A stretch of 44,374 nucleotides of DNA from Mucilaginibacter sp. UBA5151 (GTDB lineage Bacteria; Bacteroidota; Bacteroidia; Sphingobacteriales; Sphingobacteriaceae): NCBI GenBank assembly GCA_002413785.1, contig DHXR01000074.1, positions 1-44,374 of the forward strand, given 5' to 3'. Position 1 is the stretch's first letter; each line of letters opens with the position of its first letter. The notes beneath the pieces were generated by a model that worked only from the letters and a program-made list of their open reading frames with translations, did not search any database and had not been told where the DNA came from. The position numbers were made by a program, and so were the translations under genes. Below are positions 1 through 9,572 of the stretch, piece by piece.

Positions 1-101
1 AGGGGTTTAATCAAATTATTTCTGACTTATTTTTTACTTATTTTACTGTAAATCAAATGTTTATCTCAAACTTTAACGAACTATTGATATAGGTATAGCA
101 C

Positions 102-164
102 TTATTAACCGGAGTTCGATTAATCAAAAAGCTACAATTTGATTAATCAGATTCCGGTTGATAA
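102..164. repeat. Large imperfect inverted repeat (27-bp arms)
   Basis: Arms at 102-128 and 138-164 pair over 27 bp with four mismatches, around a 9-base loop. Both arms share the blocks AACCGGA and GATTAATCAAA. It lies just past the 3' end of the minus-strand operon that ends at 227. It could be a terminator stem without a clear T run, a regulator site for a gene left of the window, or a small mobile palindrome. Its role is not decided by the sequence. Confidence 0.55.
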
Positions 165-226
165 AGACAAATTAGCGATCAGACTACAAATAAAGCTAAC
201 CAATCAACCGGCGAGGAATCTCACTC

Positions 227-3200
227 CTATGGTTTTGAAGCTAATGCGGAAAAATCCCTTAAAGCATCTGATAACTTCAAATGAGTTTTCGCTCCAAAAT
301 GCATCGCATCTTCCTTCAATACCTGATTAAATGATTTGTCTGCATCCCGATAAAGCTTCAAGCCCAAAAAACCAAGGCCAGAAATATATTTACAATGTAT
401 CTCATTTCGTTTCTTAAGGTCATCTTCAAAAATCAGCAGGTCAGGAAGAGAAACCGCAAAATAATCAATCCTAACTTCATCATTTTGGTGGGTCTGGCCG
501 TAATTAACCAGGTTCTTAAATACTTCTTCAGCCAAAGCATAATTACCTAATTTCTCCCATGCGAGGCCCTGGTAAAATATCTTATCCGGTTGCTGATCAT
601 TATAGAACATCGCAGCACCTGGCTCAGATAATCCCCTGGTTGCCTTATTCCAGCATAAAATTGCATTCTCCTTATCATCTAAACCCAAAAAAGCACAACC
701 AAGCCAATAAAAAATATCATTTTCCTGTGTACCATAAAGCTTACCTTCACCTAAACTATGCGGGTAAACTTGTGCCCTGTTTAATTTGTCAATAGCTTCA
801 TTGAACCTATAATTTTTGATATCAAGCTTCGCCATTTCAACTAAGCTATAAACATACTGGCCGGATACTTTGCCTTCACCGCCTTCCCAGGGATGGAATT
901 TGCGATCCAGTAATAAACGGCAGCCTTTTTCATGATTACCTAAAAAATCATGAAGGGAAGCAATTTCCAAATAAAGATCATCCCGTTTTTCAGCAACCTG
1001 CTTAATTTTTTCCAGATTGGATAAGCGATCCTCAGGTGAATAATTCAACCGCTTATAGAGCTGGTCAAGTTCCATAAGCACCCGGGCATCCGATGTATCC
1101 AGCTGATACGCCCTTTCAAAAAGATTTAAAGATCTTTTAGGATCATTTTGTTTATTGTAGGCTGCTATTGCCAAATTACGGAACACCGTAGGAAATGAAT
1201 TATCAAGCCAGCTTGCCTGCTCCCATGAAGCAATTGCTTCGGGATATTGTCTTTTATCATACCATAGGTTACCAAGATAATAGTGGGATCGTGCGTCACC
1301 AGGATCTACATTTTGTGCATGTTTCAAAACGGCAATATCTTCCAGCCTGTTAGGGAAACAATGATCAGGAACGGCTTCTTTTGCCTTTTTCAGGTAGGAT
1401 AAACTTAAATCGTGATTTTCTGCCTTATACCAATAATAACCAATATAATAATTGACCATAGGGTCGGAATAATTGCTGGTGTCTGTATAAAGTAAAAGCT
1501 CAACAGCTTCCGAGTATAGGCCCAAGCCGGTATATTCTAAAGCGTACTCAATTAAATTATGGGCAGTACCCCGGCTTAATTTTAACAATTTATCAATTAT
1601 TGTCTCTGTTTTCGCTTCTCTTTTCAATTCCAGGTAGCAAAAATAGAGCTCGAATAATACACTGATATTAAAGTGATCCCTTTGTAATGCAATATTGGCG
1701 ATTTCAATCGCTTCCTGGACTTTTTTTAATTTGCGAAGAATATGGACTTTAACAAAATATGCTTTGCCGTTCCTCCCATTTCTATCCAGGGACCAGTCAA
1801 TATGTTCTAATGCCAGCGCATAATTTCCGCGCCGCACATCAATCTGCGCTATGGAAAAATAAGCGCTATCCTGCCAGGCACCGCTCCATGCCGCTTTAAA
1901 AAAGGTGTCATAAGCTGCATCCGTCTCGTCCTGATAGTTTAATGCAAGTCCCAGGTTATAATAAGGTTCACTATCATAGGGATTAGGGTTCCGCTGAATG
2001 GAAGTATTGACCGCCTTGCGAAAATATATTTCACTCTTAGCAAACTGCCCTCTTCTTAAATACCATAGTCCAAGCGCATTGTTGTTTCTAATATCATTCG
2101 GATCCCTTTTAAGTGCTTCTTCATAATATGGCACCGGGCTATAGGTGGCATGCCGGTACTGTTCAAGGTGCTGGCCTGTTAAAAAAAGTTGTTCGGTATG
2201 ATCAATTTCTTCAGGCTGCAAGGCAGGTTTAGCAGCAAGCGGAATTTTAGCTTTTTCAGCTGAAGCTGTTTCATACCTGATTAATTCTTTACCGTTAGGT
2301 TTGCTTACTATTAAGGTTAACGCGTTCAGATCCAATCCACTAAACGGAATTTCTTTCTGAAACAACTGCTCGGGAGAAATCTCCGTAGTTTCATCAAGCA
2401 AAATATCATCAAAACACTTCAACACGACCCGTAAACAGGGGTATAAAGACGTGGCAAAGACTTTAATGCCCAACCCGGTTTCGATTTTTTCCAGTCCGAT
2501 CACCAGATCTTTTGTCGCATTTTTAACTAATCCAACCTCCCTGTAGGGTAAAAAATACTGGGTAAAAGATTTCTCCTCATAAGGCATTAACCATGAAAAG
2601 TCTGGCTGGTTATCGGTGTAAACCCCGGTCATGAGTTCTATGTAGGGGCCGTCCTCATCTGTTAAATTTCTATCCCAGGCCAAACCAAAGTCACCATTCC
2701 CCCATGTCCATTGCTTTTTACCCGGCGAAATATGATGGTCCGCCACATGCAGTACACCTGCTTTAGCATCATGTTCATAGCCACCTACAAAGTTGTAGGA
2801 TGAATTTACAGCCATGTATGATGTAGGTACCGGAATATTTTTATATCGCGAGATATCTGTCCCGGGAGAATAATCCACCTTATAATAGGTGCCGGTCGCG
2901 ATCGGGAAGGTAGAAACATCTCTTTTACCATGATCAAAAACAGCGTTCACATCAGGTGGAAAAACGGACTGGTAAAAATCGTTAACTTTTACTGCCGGGT
3001 TGGCCCACCATAAAAATGTTTGCGGCAAATTTGTACGGTTATACAATTGCGCCTTGATCTCAAGGTAAGCTTTATCAGGGTATAAGGTAAAGCCTGCGGC
3101 ACCTTTGGTATGGAACATTTTTTCAACTTCGTTTACCCATACCGTTTTACTGCCGTCCTTGTTTTCTTCTATCGTATAGTCAATAACTTCAAAGGTACTT

Positions 3201-3571
3201 GGCCGGTGGTGCTGAGGCCAATTAAATTCTATTCCACCCGAGATCCATGGGCCGCACAGCCCGACGAGAGCAGGTTTGATCACCTGGTTATAATAAATAA
3301 AGTGCCGGCCGGCGATCTTATCATAGGCCATATGAACTCTTCCGCCTATTTCAGGCAGTATCATTATTTTAAGGTATTTGTTTTCTAAAAAAAGAGCAGT
3401 GTACTGTTTGTCAATTTTTTCATCCTCAATTTTTTCAATAATTGGATTTGGATAAACTACTCCGCTACTGCCCTGGTATACCCTGTTTTCAAAAAACATA
3501 GGATTTTTATCAGGAGCACCTGTCGGGTAGGTCGGCAATATAACCTGCTCTTGCCAAATACTTACTTTCAT
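227..3571 (-). CDS. DUF5107 domain protein with long TPR array
   Basis: A protein of 1114 residues. The first ~370 residues match the DUF5107 type: a galactose-mutarotase-like beta-sandwich rich in Trp and His, with blocks such as GGRVHMAYDK, GGIEFNWPQHH and FLWWANPAV. The rest is a long run of helical tetratricopeptide repeats, for example around NALGLWYLRRGQFAKSEIYF and YYLGNLWYDKRQYPEAI. No signal peptide is seen, so it is probably cytoplasmic. I chose the ATG at 3571 (MKVSIW) over a TTG ten codons upstream, because the TTG would overlap the preceding gene by 14 bp and TTG starts are uncommon in this group. It is the last gene of the GH35-MFS operon, 16 bp after the MFS gene. DUF5107 proteins often lie next to glycosidase genes. 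A sugar-binding or carbohydrate-active role is inferred; the exact reaction is unknown. Confidence 0.8.
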   Translation of the reverse strand: MKVSIWQEQVILPTYPTGAPDKNPMFFENRVYQGSSGVVYPNPIIEKIEDEKIDKQYTALFLENKYLKIMILPEIGGRVHMAYDKIAGRHFIYYNQVIKPALVGLCGPWISGGIEFNWPQHHRPSTFEVIDYTIEENKDGSKTVWVNEVEKMFHTKGAAGFTLYPDKAYLEIKAQLYNRTNLPQTFLWWANPAVKVNDFYQSVFPPDVNAVFDHGKRDVSTFPIATGTYYKVDYSPGTDISRYKNIPVPTSYMAVNSSYNFVGGYEHDAKAGVLHVADHHISPGKKQWTWGNGDFGLAWDRNLTDEDGPYIELMTGVYTDNQPDFSWLMPYEEKSFTQYFLPYREVGLVKNATKDLVIGLEKIETGLGIKVFATSLYPCLRVVLKCFDDILLDETTEISPEQLFQKEIPFSGLDLNALTLIVSKPNGKELIRYETASAEKAKIPLAAKPALQPEEIDHTEQLFLTGQHLEQYRHATYSPVPYYEEALKRDPNDIRNNNALGLWYLRRGQFAKSEIYFRKAVNTSIQRNPNPYDSEPYYNLGLALNYQDETDAAYDTFFKAAWSGAWQDSAYFSIAQIDVRRGNYALALEHIDWSLDRNGRNGKAYFVKVHILRKLKKVQEAIEIANIALQRDHFNISVLFELYFCYLELKREAKTETIIDKLLKLSRGTAHNLIEYALEYTGLGLYSEAVELLLYTDTSNYSDPMVNYYIGYYWYKAENHDLSLSYLKKAKEAVPDHCFPNRLEDIAVLKHAQNVDPGDARSHYYLGNLWYDKRQYPEAIASWEQASWLDNSFPTVFRNLAIAAYNKQNDPKRSLNLFERAYQLDTSDARVLMELDQLYKRLNYSPEDRLSNLEKIKQVAEKRDDLYLEIASLHDFLGNHEKGCRLLLDRKFHPWEGGEGKVSGQYVYSLVEMAKLDIKNYRFNEAIDKLNRAQVYPHSLGEGKLYGTQENDIFYWLGCAFLGLDDKENAILCWNKATRGLSEPGAAMFYNDQQPDKIFYQGLAWEKLGNYALAEEVFKNLVNYGQTHQNDEVRIDYFAVSLPDLLIFEDDLKKRNEIHCKYISGLGFLGLKLYRDADKSFNQVLKEDAMHFGAKTHLKLSDALRDFSALASKP

Positions 3572-3587
3572 ATTCTTTATATTTTGA

Positions 3588-4946
3588 TTAATGTCCTGCA
3601 AAACTTTGCTCTAATTGTTCTAATGTCTGTCCTTTGGTTTCTTTTACCTTTGCGCGAATAAATAAAAATCCCAGGAAGCATATGGCCGCATACAGATAAA
3701 ATGGCCCATACGTTCCTAAATATTCAGCCAGGACGGGGAAGGTGAAAACCAGTATAAAATAGGCAATCCAAAGGCTTACTATGGCAACTGATGAAGCCAC
3801 TCCACGTATATTATTTGGGAAAATTTCTGATATTATTACCCAGGTAACAGGAGCCAGCGATGTTGCATACATTCCGATCGCTAACAATACAAACAGGGAT
3901 ACCCACCCGGCTCCTGCCTGTTCTTTAAGCAAAAAAGCTAAAATTATATAGATAACTGACAACCCCAATGAACCGATAAGCATCAGGGGGCGCCTGCCTA
4001 ATTTATCAACCTGCCACATGGCAAGCAATGTAAACAGGGTATTTACAATGCCAATTGCTACCGTTTCAAAAAGTTGTTTGTCTAAATTGGCGCCAACAGA
4101 TTTAAATATGGTGGAGGTATAATTAAACACCACGTTGATACCACATAGCTGCTGAAAAACAGCCAGGGTAATTCCCACCAGTACTGCAGGCCTTACTGAT
4201 TTTGCAAAAACTGCCCTGTAAGAAACCGTCCCGGCCTGATGAGCCGATTTTTCAATATCATGAAGGGTAGCCTCAACAAAATCCGGTGAACCGATCTTCG
4301 CCAGAATTAATTTTGCCTTATCGGTTTTTCCCGCTTTTATGAGCCATCTTGGGCTTTCGGGTAAAAACGATACCCCAATTAAAAATAAAACGGAAGGGAT
4401 AACTCCAAGGCCAAACATCCACCTCCAGATTTCACTTCCTTTATCAACTAACAGATAATTAACAAGGTTGGTGATCAATATCCCTAATACTATAGTAAGC
4501 TGGTTAATTGCCACATTCCGGCCCCGTACGCTTGCCGGCGAAACCTCGGCAATATATAAGGGGCTAAGCATGGAAGCCATTCCAACGCCTATTCCGGCCG
4601 TGAACCGCATAACGATAAATTCACTTAAGTGAGGTGAGAATGCCATTCCTAATGAGGAGAAAGCAAAAATGGCAGCGGCTAAAATCAGCCCGGGTTTTCT
4701 GCCATACCGGTCAGCAAGCTTACCTGCTATCAGGCATCCGGCAATACAACCAAGAGCAAGAGAGCCAGTCAAAAAGCCTTCCCACCAGGATGATAAATGA
4801 AATGCTGTTCTCAAAAAGGGCAATGCGCCGGAAATTACAGCGAAATCAAATCCAAATAAATAACCTCCGAGAGCGGAAATAAATGATATACCGATTATAT
4901 AGCTATTATTGAATTTATAAACAGGATTTATAGTAACTGCAGACAT
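3588..4946 (-). CDS. MFS sugar porter (sugar/H+ symporter family)
   Basis: 452 residues with about 12 membrane helices and the signatures of the sugar porter family: GGYLFGFDFAVISGA in helix 1, DRYGRKPG in loop 2-3, PESPRWL at the end of helix 6, QQLCGINVVFNYTSTIF in helix 7, DKLGRRPLM in loop 8-9 and the late PVTWVIISEIFPNNIRG block. It should import a mono- or small oligosaccharide across the inner membrane with protons, as XylE and related porters do. It starts 2 bp after the end of the GH35 gene and is followed 16 bp later by the DUF5107/TPR gene, so the three are one transcription unit. Galactose or a galactoside is a reasonable guess from the GH35 neighbour, but the substrate is not readable from sequence. 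Confidence 0.93.
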   Translation of the reverse strand: MSAVTINPVYKFNNSYIIGISFISALGGYLFGFDFAVISGALPFLRTAFHLSSWWEGFLTGSLALGCIAGCLIAGKLADRYGRKPGLILAAAIFAFSSLGMAFSPHLSEFIVMRFTAGIGVGMASMLSPLYIAEVSPASVRGRNVAINQLTIVLGILITNLVNYLLVDKGSEIWRWMFGLGVIPSVLFLIGVSFLPESPRWLIKAGKTDKAKLILAKIGSPDFVEATLHDIEKSAHQAGTVSYRAVFAKSVRPAVLVGITLAVFQQLCGINVVFNYTSTIFKSVGANLDKQLFETVAIGIVNTLFTLLAMWQVDKLGRRPLMLIGSLGLSVIYIILAFLLKEQAGAGWVSLFVLLAIGMYATSLAPVTWVIISEIFPNNIRGVASSVAIVSLWIAYFILVFTFPVLAEYLGTYGPFYLYAAICFLGFLFIRAKVKETKGQTLEQLEQSFAGH

Positions 4947-4948
4947 AT

Positions 4949-7444
4949 TTATTTAAAATTTACGATGGATTTATATTCAGGTGTATAGCTAATCCCGTTG
5001 ATCTTCAAGGTTTGGTCAGCCATTTCAGCCAATTTAACTATTGAGGGAGGCAAATCAACCATGAAAGGGGCGTTTTTCATCAATGGCCTGAAATAAAAGC
5101 CAAATTCATTGTCCTTTGCTTTATTTATAAAGCGTTTAAGCCCAATCCTCCAGGGTATACCTTTATAAAACTCATCAGCTACCAGCGTCCCGTCCAAAAA
5201 ACCCATCGCCGTATCACCGGCATAATCTATATTCAAAAAAATATCGTTGAGGCCATCCGGCAGAACTTTAGGGATGGTGACCATCAATTTCCTTGTCCCT
5301 GTTTTTAACACTTGCGGTTGCAGCTCAATTCCCGGCAATTCTATTGTAAAACTTGAGAAAAGCATGCCGCTGCCACTTTCCTTTAGGGAGCCATGGTCAA
5401 TACCCGGTGTTGTTCTGATTTTTGGATAAACAGAAAATGAACAGGTTTTATTACCCATACTTAATATTTCGGCATTCTTGCCATCATTAAGTACTAATGC
5501 GTCAGTAAAGATCAGATGGCGGTCACCATTCAAATCCTGTAAATAACATTTCAATGCCATCGCTTTACTGATGACTAAAACCTGTGTCCTCATTCCGTTT
5601 TTACCGGTGACAGTAAACCCGCCTGGCTGATCAGCATTACACCTGATCCAAATTTTTCCTTTTTTTATTTCAATTTGAGAATTGGTTATAGCTTTTACTG
5701 TTGTGCCTGATCCGGAAAAGCAAAATTCAGGAACAATCCCATCATCTGAAAAAAAGACATAATAAGGCTTCAAAGGATCGGTTCCCTTTGCCAGTAATTG
5801 AGCAGTGGAATAGATCAAGCGGTTACCGCTCAAATTAAAATTAAAAGGGAAAATTGCATTTTCACCGTACTTAAGCGTAATTGCGCCGGAGGCAGGGATA
5901 CTGATCATACCGCTTTTAGTTTGAATATTTATACGAAGATTCTGCTGATCGTGTGTTGTTGCATTATCCTGGAAATTATTCAAAAATAAGAAACCTGAAT
6001 TTCCATCAGTTCTTAAGGCATAGCGCAAATCATTCAGGTTCCCGGGCGTAACCTTTGATACATTTTCAGGCAAAACAGTTACCATAGGGGCCAATTCTGC
6101 AGCAAAATCATTAATAAAATAATGGATTAATTTTAAACGTTGAAAAGACGGCCTGATTTGTCCATACTCTCCTATCGGAGCCTGGAAATCATAGGATACC
6201 TTTGGATATCCATAGGCCTCATCACTGAAAAAATAATATTCTCCGGCTGGAGTTGAACCCCCGTGATACATATAATACCCGATCCCGTTTGCTCCCCCGC
6301 CAAGGCAGCGGTTTATCAACGCATCCATGCTTTCAGCCGGAACAACCGGACGCCGTGAATAAGTTGTCATAATCCCTGAGCCTAATTCTGCTGCAAATGC
6401 CGGATAATCCATTGGATCATACCTGACAGGCGAGTAATCAGGGTTTCTATGCATATCTTTATATAAATAAAATGGGGATAGTTCCCGTTTTGCCGTCCAG
6501 GTGGGATAGGCATAGGCAGCCGTTACCGGTAAAGTTTCATTTGGAATGATGGCCGCATATCCCCAACCGGTAGCAGTATATAATGGCGGCAATATCCCGG
6601 CTTTAACAGCCAATACCTTTAATGCTCTCATGTGATCATTTCCCAATTCGGCATAGGGATTGTTTTTATTTGCCACGCCAACACCTTCCTGTGTATTATC
6701 CCGGTCACGGTCTGCAACCGTGAAATCATTAGGCTGTCCCGGATAGGTCAGGCCCCAGGGAGATGCGGAATGCTGGTATTCATTTTCCAGCTGTACACCC
6801 ACTATAGGCCCGCCGTCCTTGTAATAGAGGCCTTTTAATTGCTTGCCGATCTCATCATACAATATTTCCACATAATGAAGATAGCCCGGATCGTTAGTCC
6901 TTACACTTAACGGTTTCCCTAATAACCAATCCGGCAGGCCGCCGTTCCTGATCTCACTATGATCAAAAGGGCCAATCCTGACTATTACAAGAATGTTATT
7001 TTTTGAACACAATTCAACAAACTTTCTCAGGTCCTTATCACCACTCCAGTCAAACTTTCCTTCCTTTTCTTCATGTATATTCCAAAACACATAAGTAGCG
7101 ACCACATTGATACCTCCGGCCTTCATCTTTTTGATAGATTCATCCCAGTATTGATTGGGATAGCGCGAATAATGCATCTCACCCGTGATCGGAATCATTG
7201 GGACCCCTCCTTCAGAGATATAATAATTATTAACTGCTATTTTTTTCCCTGCGGGATTGGAACCTCCCATTTCATTACGATCAACATACTGAATGTTTTT
7301 AACCTGGCTGGCATCAATTGAATAATTTCTCAATTGCCCGTACAAAGAAAAATCAGCAGCCAGAAAAAAAATGAAAAAGCAACAAATGACTTTTAAACTG
7401 ACCCGGAACAGATTTGTTGAATATTTAAAAGGGTAAATTAACAT
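4949..7444 (-). CDS. GH35 family beta-galactosidase-like glycoside hydrolase, secreted
   Basis: 831 residues from the ATG at 7444 (MLIYPF); an upstream TTG at 7501 overlaps the operator and was not used. A hydrophobic signal segment lies at about residues 15-37. The GH35 TIM barrel follows: GVPMIPITGEMHYSR, INVVATYVFWNIHEE, then VQLENEYQ with the likely acid/base Glu near residue 222, and FAAELGSG with the likely nucleophile Glu near 353. The C-terminal ~350 residues are beta-rich domains. GH35 enzymes usually release beta-linked galactose from glycan ends; some members act on other sugars, so the substrate is inferred. It opens the operon with the MFS porter and the DUF5107/TPR gene. The ATGGAY repeat operator lies 57-88 bp upstream of the start. 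Confidence 0.92.
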   Translation of the reverse strand: MLIYPFKYSTNLFRVSLKVICCFFIFFLAADFSLYGQLRNYSIDASQVKNIQYVDRNEMGGSNPAGKKIAVNNYYISEGGVPMIPITGEMHYSRYPNQYWDESIKKMKAGGINVVATYVFWNIHEEKEGKFDWSGDKDLRKFVELCSKNNILVIVRIGPFDHSEIRNGGLPDWLLGKPLSVRTNDPGYLHYVEILYDEIGKQLKGLYYKDGGPIVGVQLENEYQHSASPWGLTYPGQPNDFTVADRDRDNTQEGVGVANKNNPYAELGNDHMRALKVLAVKAGILPPLYTATGWGYAAIIPNETLPVTAAYAYPTWTAKRELSPFYLYKDMHRNPDYSPVRYDPMDYPAFAAELGSGIMTTYSRRPVVPAESMDALINRCLGGGANGIGYYMYHGGSTPAGEYYFFSDEAYGYPKVSYDFQAPIGEYGQIRPSFQRLKLIHYFINDFAAELAPMVTVLPENVSKVTPGNLNDLRYALRTDGNSGFLFLNNFQDNATTHDQQNLRINIQTKSGMISIPASGAITLKYGENAIFPFNFNLSGNRLIYSTAQLLAKGTDPLKPYYVFFSDDGIVPEFCFSGSGTTVKAITNSQIEIKKGKIWIRCNADQPGGFTVTGKNGMRTQVLVISKAMALKCYLQDLNGDRHLIFTDALVLNDGKNAEILSMGNKTCSFSVYPKIRTTPGIDHGSLKESGSGMLFSSFTIELPGIELQPQVLKTGTRKLMVTIPKVLPDGLNDIFLNIDYAGDTAMGFLDGTLVADEFYKGIPWRIGLKRFINKAKDNEFGFYFRPLMKNAPFMVDLPPSIVKLAEMADQTLKINGISYTPEYKSIVNFK

Positions 7445-7500
7445 TGTAAGACTGGAATGTATATGTTTTTTAAAAATAGTGGTATTTATTACCTTAGGCA

Positions 7501-7532
7501 ATGGATAAAAAAAGGTAAAAGATGGATAATTA
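7501..7532 (-). promoter_or_regulatory. Putative AraC-type operator upstream of GH35
   Basis: On the plus strand ATGGAT begins at 7501 and again at 7522, exactly 21 bp apart, i.e. two helical turns. The second half reads AAAGATGGATAATTA (7518-7532), identical over 15 bases to the site before GH2. The same pair with the same spacing occurs before susC/araC. Direct half-sites about two turns apart are typical for AraC-family dimers. Confidence 0.65.
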
Positions 7533-7927
7533 AATCATACAGCGGCTGATATTCACTATGGGAATTGCGGCTATCAGTACAGATAACTTATTTTCGTTTT
7601 TTTTGCATCATTATCTTGAAATCTATAGTTTAAGATATTGGTATGCTGCATATTATGAAACAAAAGCGAATTATCTATCTATTCGGCCCGGAAGGTGTTA
7701 AACAGTAAGTTAACTCCTTTGGCATTAGCTGTCAAAGAACCTGACAGTATAATTACGGCTATACAATTGTAATTTGATGTGCCTTTACGGCGAATCCAGA
7801 AAAACCAGTTCTCTAATTAAAAAAAATCAGCAATGGATACGCTTTAGCATTATTAATGGAGGGATATTTTTCCTTAAAAATTAGAAAAAGATATAACAGA
7901 CAAAAATCAGTAAACTAATAAAAACAA

Positions 7928-7975
7928 TGCACTTAAGTATAAAATCCGTTTGAACAAATTAAATACCCAAGTGCA
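7928..7975 (-). terminator. Terminator-like hairpin after susD
   Basis: Arms 7928-7940 and 7963-7975 form a 13-bp stem with two G-U pairs. Read on the minus strand the stem is followed by TTGTTTTTATT. It lies 30 bp past the susD stop, so it fits as the end of the susCD transcript. The 22-base loop is long for an intrinsic terminator. Confidence 0.5.
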
Positions 7976-8005
7976 ATGCTTAAAAATAATATTTGGTATA
8001 AATAC

Positions 8006-9532
8006 TTACCAATTAGGATTCTGTGTCATTTTAGGATTAGCATTGATTTCTGATTGAGGAATTGGGAACAAATCATGTTTTCCTGGAACATAAAATTGTT
8101 TACCTACCTTGTCACTGTTGGTAATCTCCTGTTTGAGTAATCCCCACCTTTTCAGGTCATAAAATCTTTGGTTTTCCCTTGCAAATTCAATCATACGCTG
8201 ATGGCGGATTTCAGCCATCATTTGATCCTGGCTGAATCCTGCAGGCAATGCTGCCAATTGTGCCCTATCCCGAATTTGCTTAAGGTAAGGATATGCTTCT
8301 GTGACTTTACCTTCCATTGTAAGGGATTCAGTCAGCAATAATAATACGTCAGCATACCTAAGCGCTCTTTCATTGTTGCTCGATGTATAATCAGAAACTC
8401 CACTGGCTCCTGTTATTTCGTTGTTCTGCATATAATTCTGGTACTTTTTAACCAAAGAACTGTATCCAAAAATTAATTTAAAGTTGCTGAAAGGCTGGTT
8501 ATAAAAAGTAGCGCCCGGATAATTCCATATCATAGTTGCAAACATCCTGGGATCAATGGCATTACTCAGGGTTTTCTCCTTTTGAAACTCATTAAAGAGT
8601 TTGTCTGTAAAACTTATCTCAAACCAGCCGGCCACTTCAGATGGGGCAAATTCCTGCGCATTAGTCACACCTAAAGCCTCATTCGCGTTTTCTCCTGACC
8701 ACGGATTGGTACCGCCTACATCTGCCAGTTGAATTTCGAATACTGATTCCTGATTATTTTTTTTAGTTGCAATAAAATTATCTCCATAATTTGGCATAAG
8801 CTGATAATTGAATGGAGAAGTAGTTAATTGTTTTAAAGTAGTTTCGGCATTAGCCCAATCTTTTGTATACACTTCAGCTTTACCAAGAAAGCCAAGTGCA
8901 GCACCTTTAGTTGCCCTTCCAATCCATTGAGCAGGGTAAGTAAGGGGTAAACCTGCAGCGGCATCCGTAAGATCCTGTTTCACCTGTTTCCAGACATCTG
9001 CTTCGGGAGACTTGGCGACAAAATAATCATCCTTTGTTATAGGAACCTTTAAATGCATCGGCACATCTCCAAAATTTATAACTAAAATGTAATAATTTAA
9101 ACCCCTTAAAAACTTCGCCTCAGCTGTATAAGCGACTTTTGACTGATCACTTAAACCAGGGATCTTACCAACATTTTCTAAAATTTGGTTGGCCCTGAAA
9201 ATTGCCCTGTAACAATCGTTAAACAAATCATTAGCAGGCCCGTTATCAGGAGTATTGGTAAAAGTGGAAAGCTGGTACAAACTGGCTACATCATTTCTGA
9301 TAAAGAAATCGTCACCCCGTCCGTTGGACAATTCTACACCCCGTACCCCATAGAAGCCCCCGTTAACATCTCTTAACAAACCATAAGTGGCCCCCAATGA
9401 ACTAAGCACGTCCGTTTCGGTTTTCCAGTAGGTAGCAGTCGTAATTTGATTGGGGTTCACCAATTCCAGAGTACTTTTCTTACAGCTCGTTATGAATGCC
9501 ACTGCAATAATTAATATCATTATCTTTTTCAT
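8006..9532 (-). CDS. susD: SusD/RagB family outer-membrane glycan-binding lipoprotein
   Basis: 508 residues. The N-terminus, MKKIMILIIAVAFITSCKK, is a lipoprotein signal with the lipobox Cys at about residue 17, so the protein should sit on the outer membrane. The RagB/SusD fold is visible: an early TATYWKTETDVLSSLGATYG block, the helical AEAKFLRGLNYYILVINFGDVP segment, and the C-terminal RYADVLLLLTESLTMEG and IRHQRMIEFARENQRFYDLKRWG motifs. SusD proteins bind glycans and act as the lid of the SusC transporter. It follows susC by 40 bp in the usual order. Symbol by family; the ligand is unknown. Confidence 0.95.
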   Translation of the reverse strand: MKKIMILIIAVAFITSCKKSTLELVNPNQITTATYWKTETDVLSSLGATYGLLRDVNGGFYGVRGVELSNGRGDDFFIRNDVASLYQLSTFTNTPDNGPANDLFNDCYRAIFRANQILENVGKIPGLSDQSKVAYTAEAKFLRGLNYYILVINFGDVPMHLKVPITKDDYFVAKSPEADVWKQVKQDLTDAAAGLPLTYPAQWIGRATKGAALGFLGKAEVYTKDWANAETTLKQLTTSPFNYQLMPNYGDNFIATKKNNQESVFEIQLADVGGTNPWSGENANEALGVTNAQEFAPSEVAGWFEISFTDKLFNEFQKEKTLSNAIDPRMFATMIWNYPGATFYNQPFSNFKLIFGYSSLVKKYQNYMQNNEITGASGVSDYTSSNNERALRYADVLLLLTESLTMEGKVTEAYPYLKQIRDRAQLAALPAGFSQDQMMAEIRHQRMIEFARENQRFYDLKRWGLLKQEITNSDKVGKQFYVPGKHDLFPIPQSEINANPKMTQNPNW

Positions 9533-9572
9533 ACATCTTTAATTTAAAATTTTTCTTAATAACTTTTTGTAA

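Larger units (their letters stand above)
7445..8005. other. Intergenic gap between GH35 and susD
   Basis: 561 bp without a convincing gene. It holds the GH35 operator at 7501-7532 and a terminator-like hairpin for susCD at 7928-7975. A -7-like box, TATTTTTA on the minus strand at 7472-7479, lies between the operator and the GH35 start. Nothing else was recognised in 7534-7927, which is AT-rich. Confidence 0.6.

Noticed and set aside
3572..3601. TTG start for the DUF5107/TPR gene
   Set aside because: It would overlap the MFS gene; an ATG ten codons later gives the family-like N-terminus.
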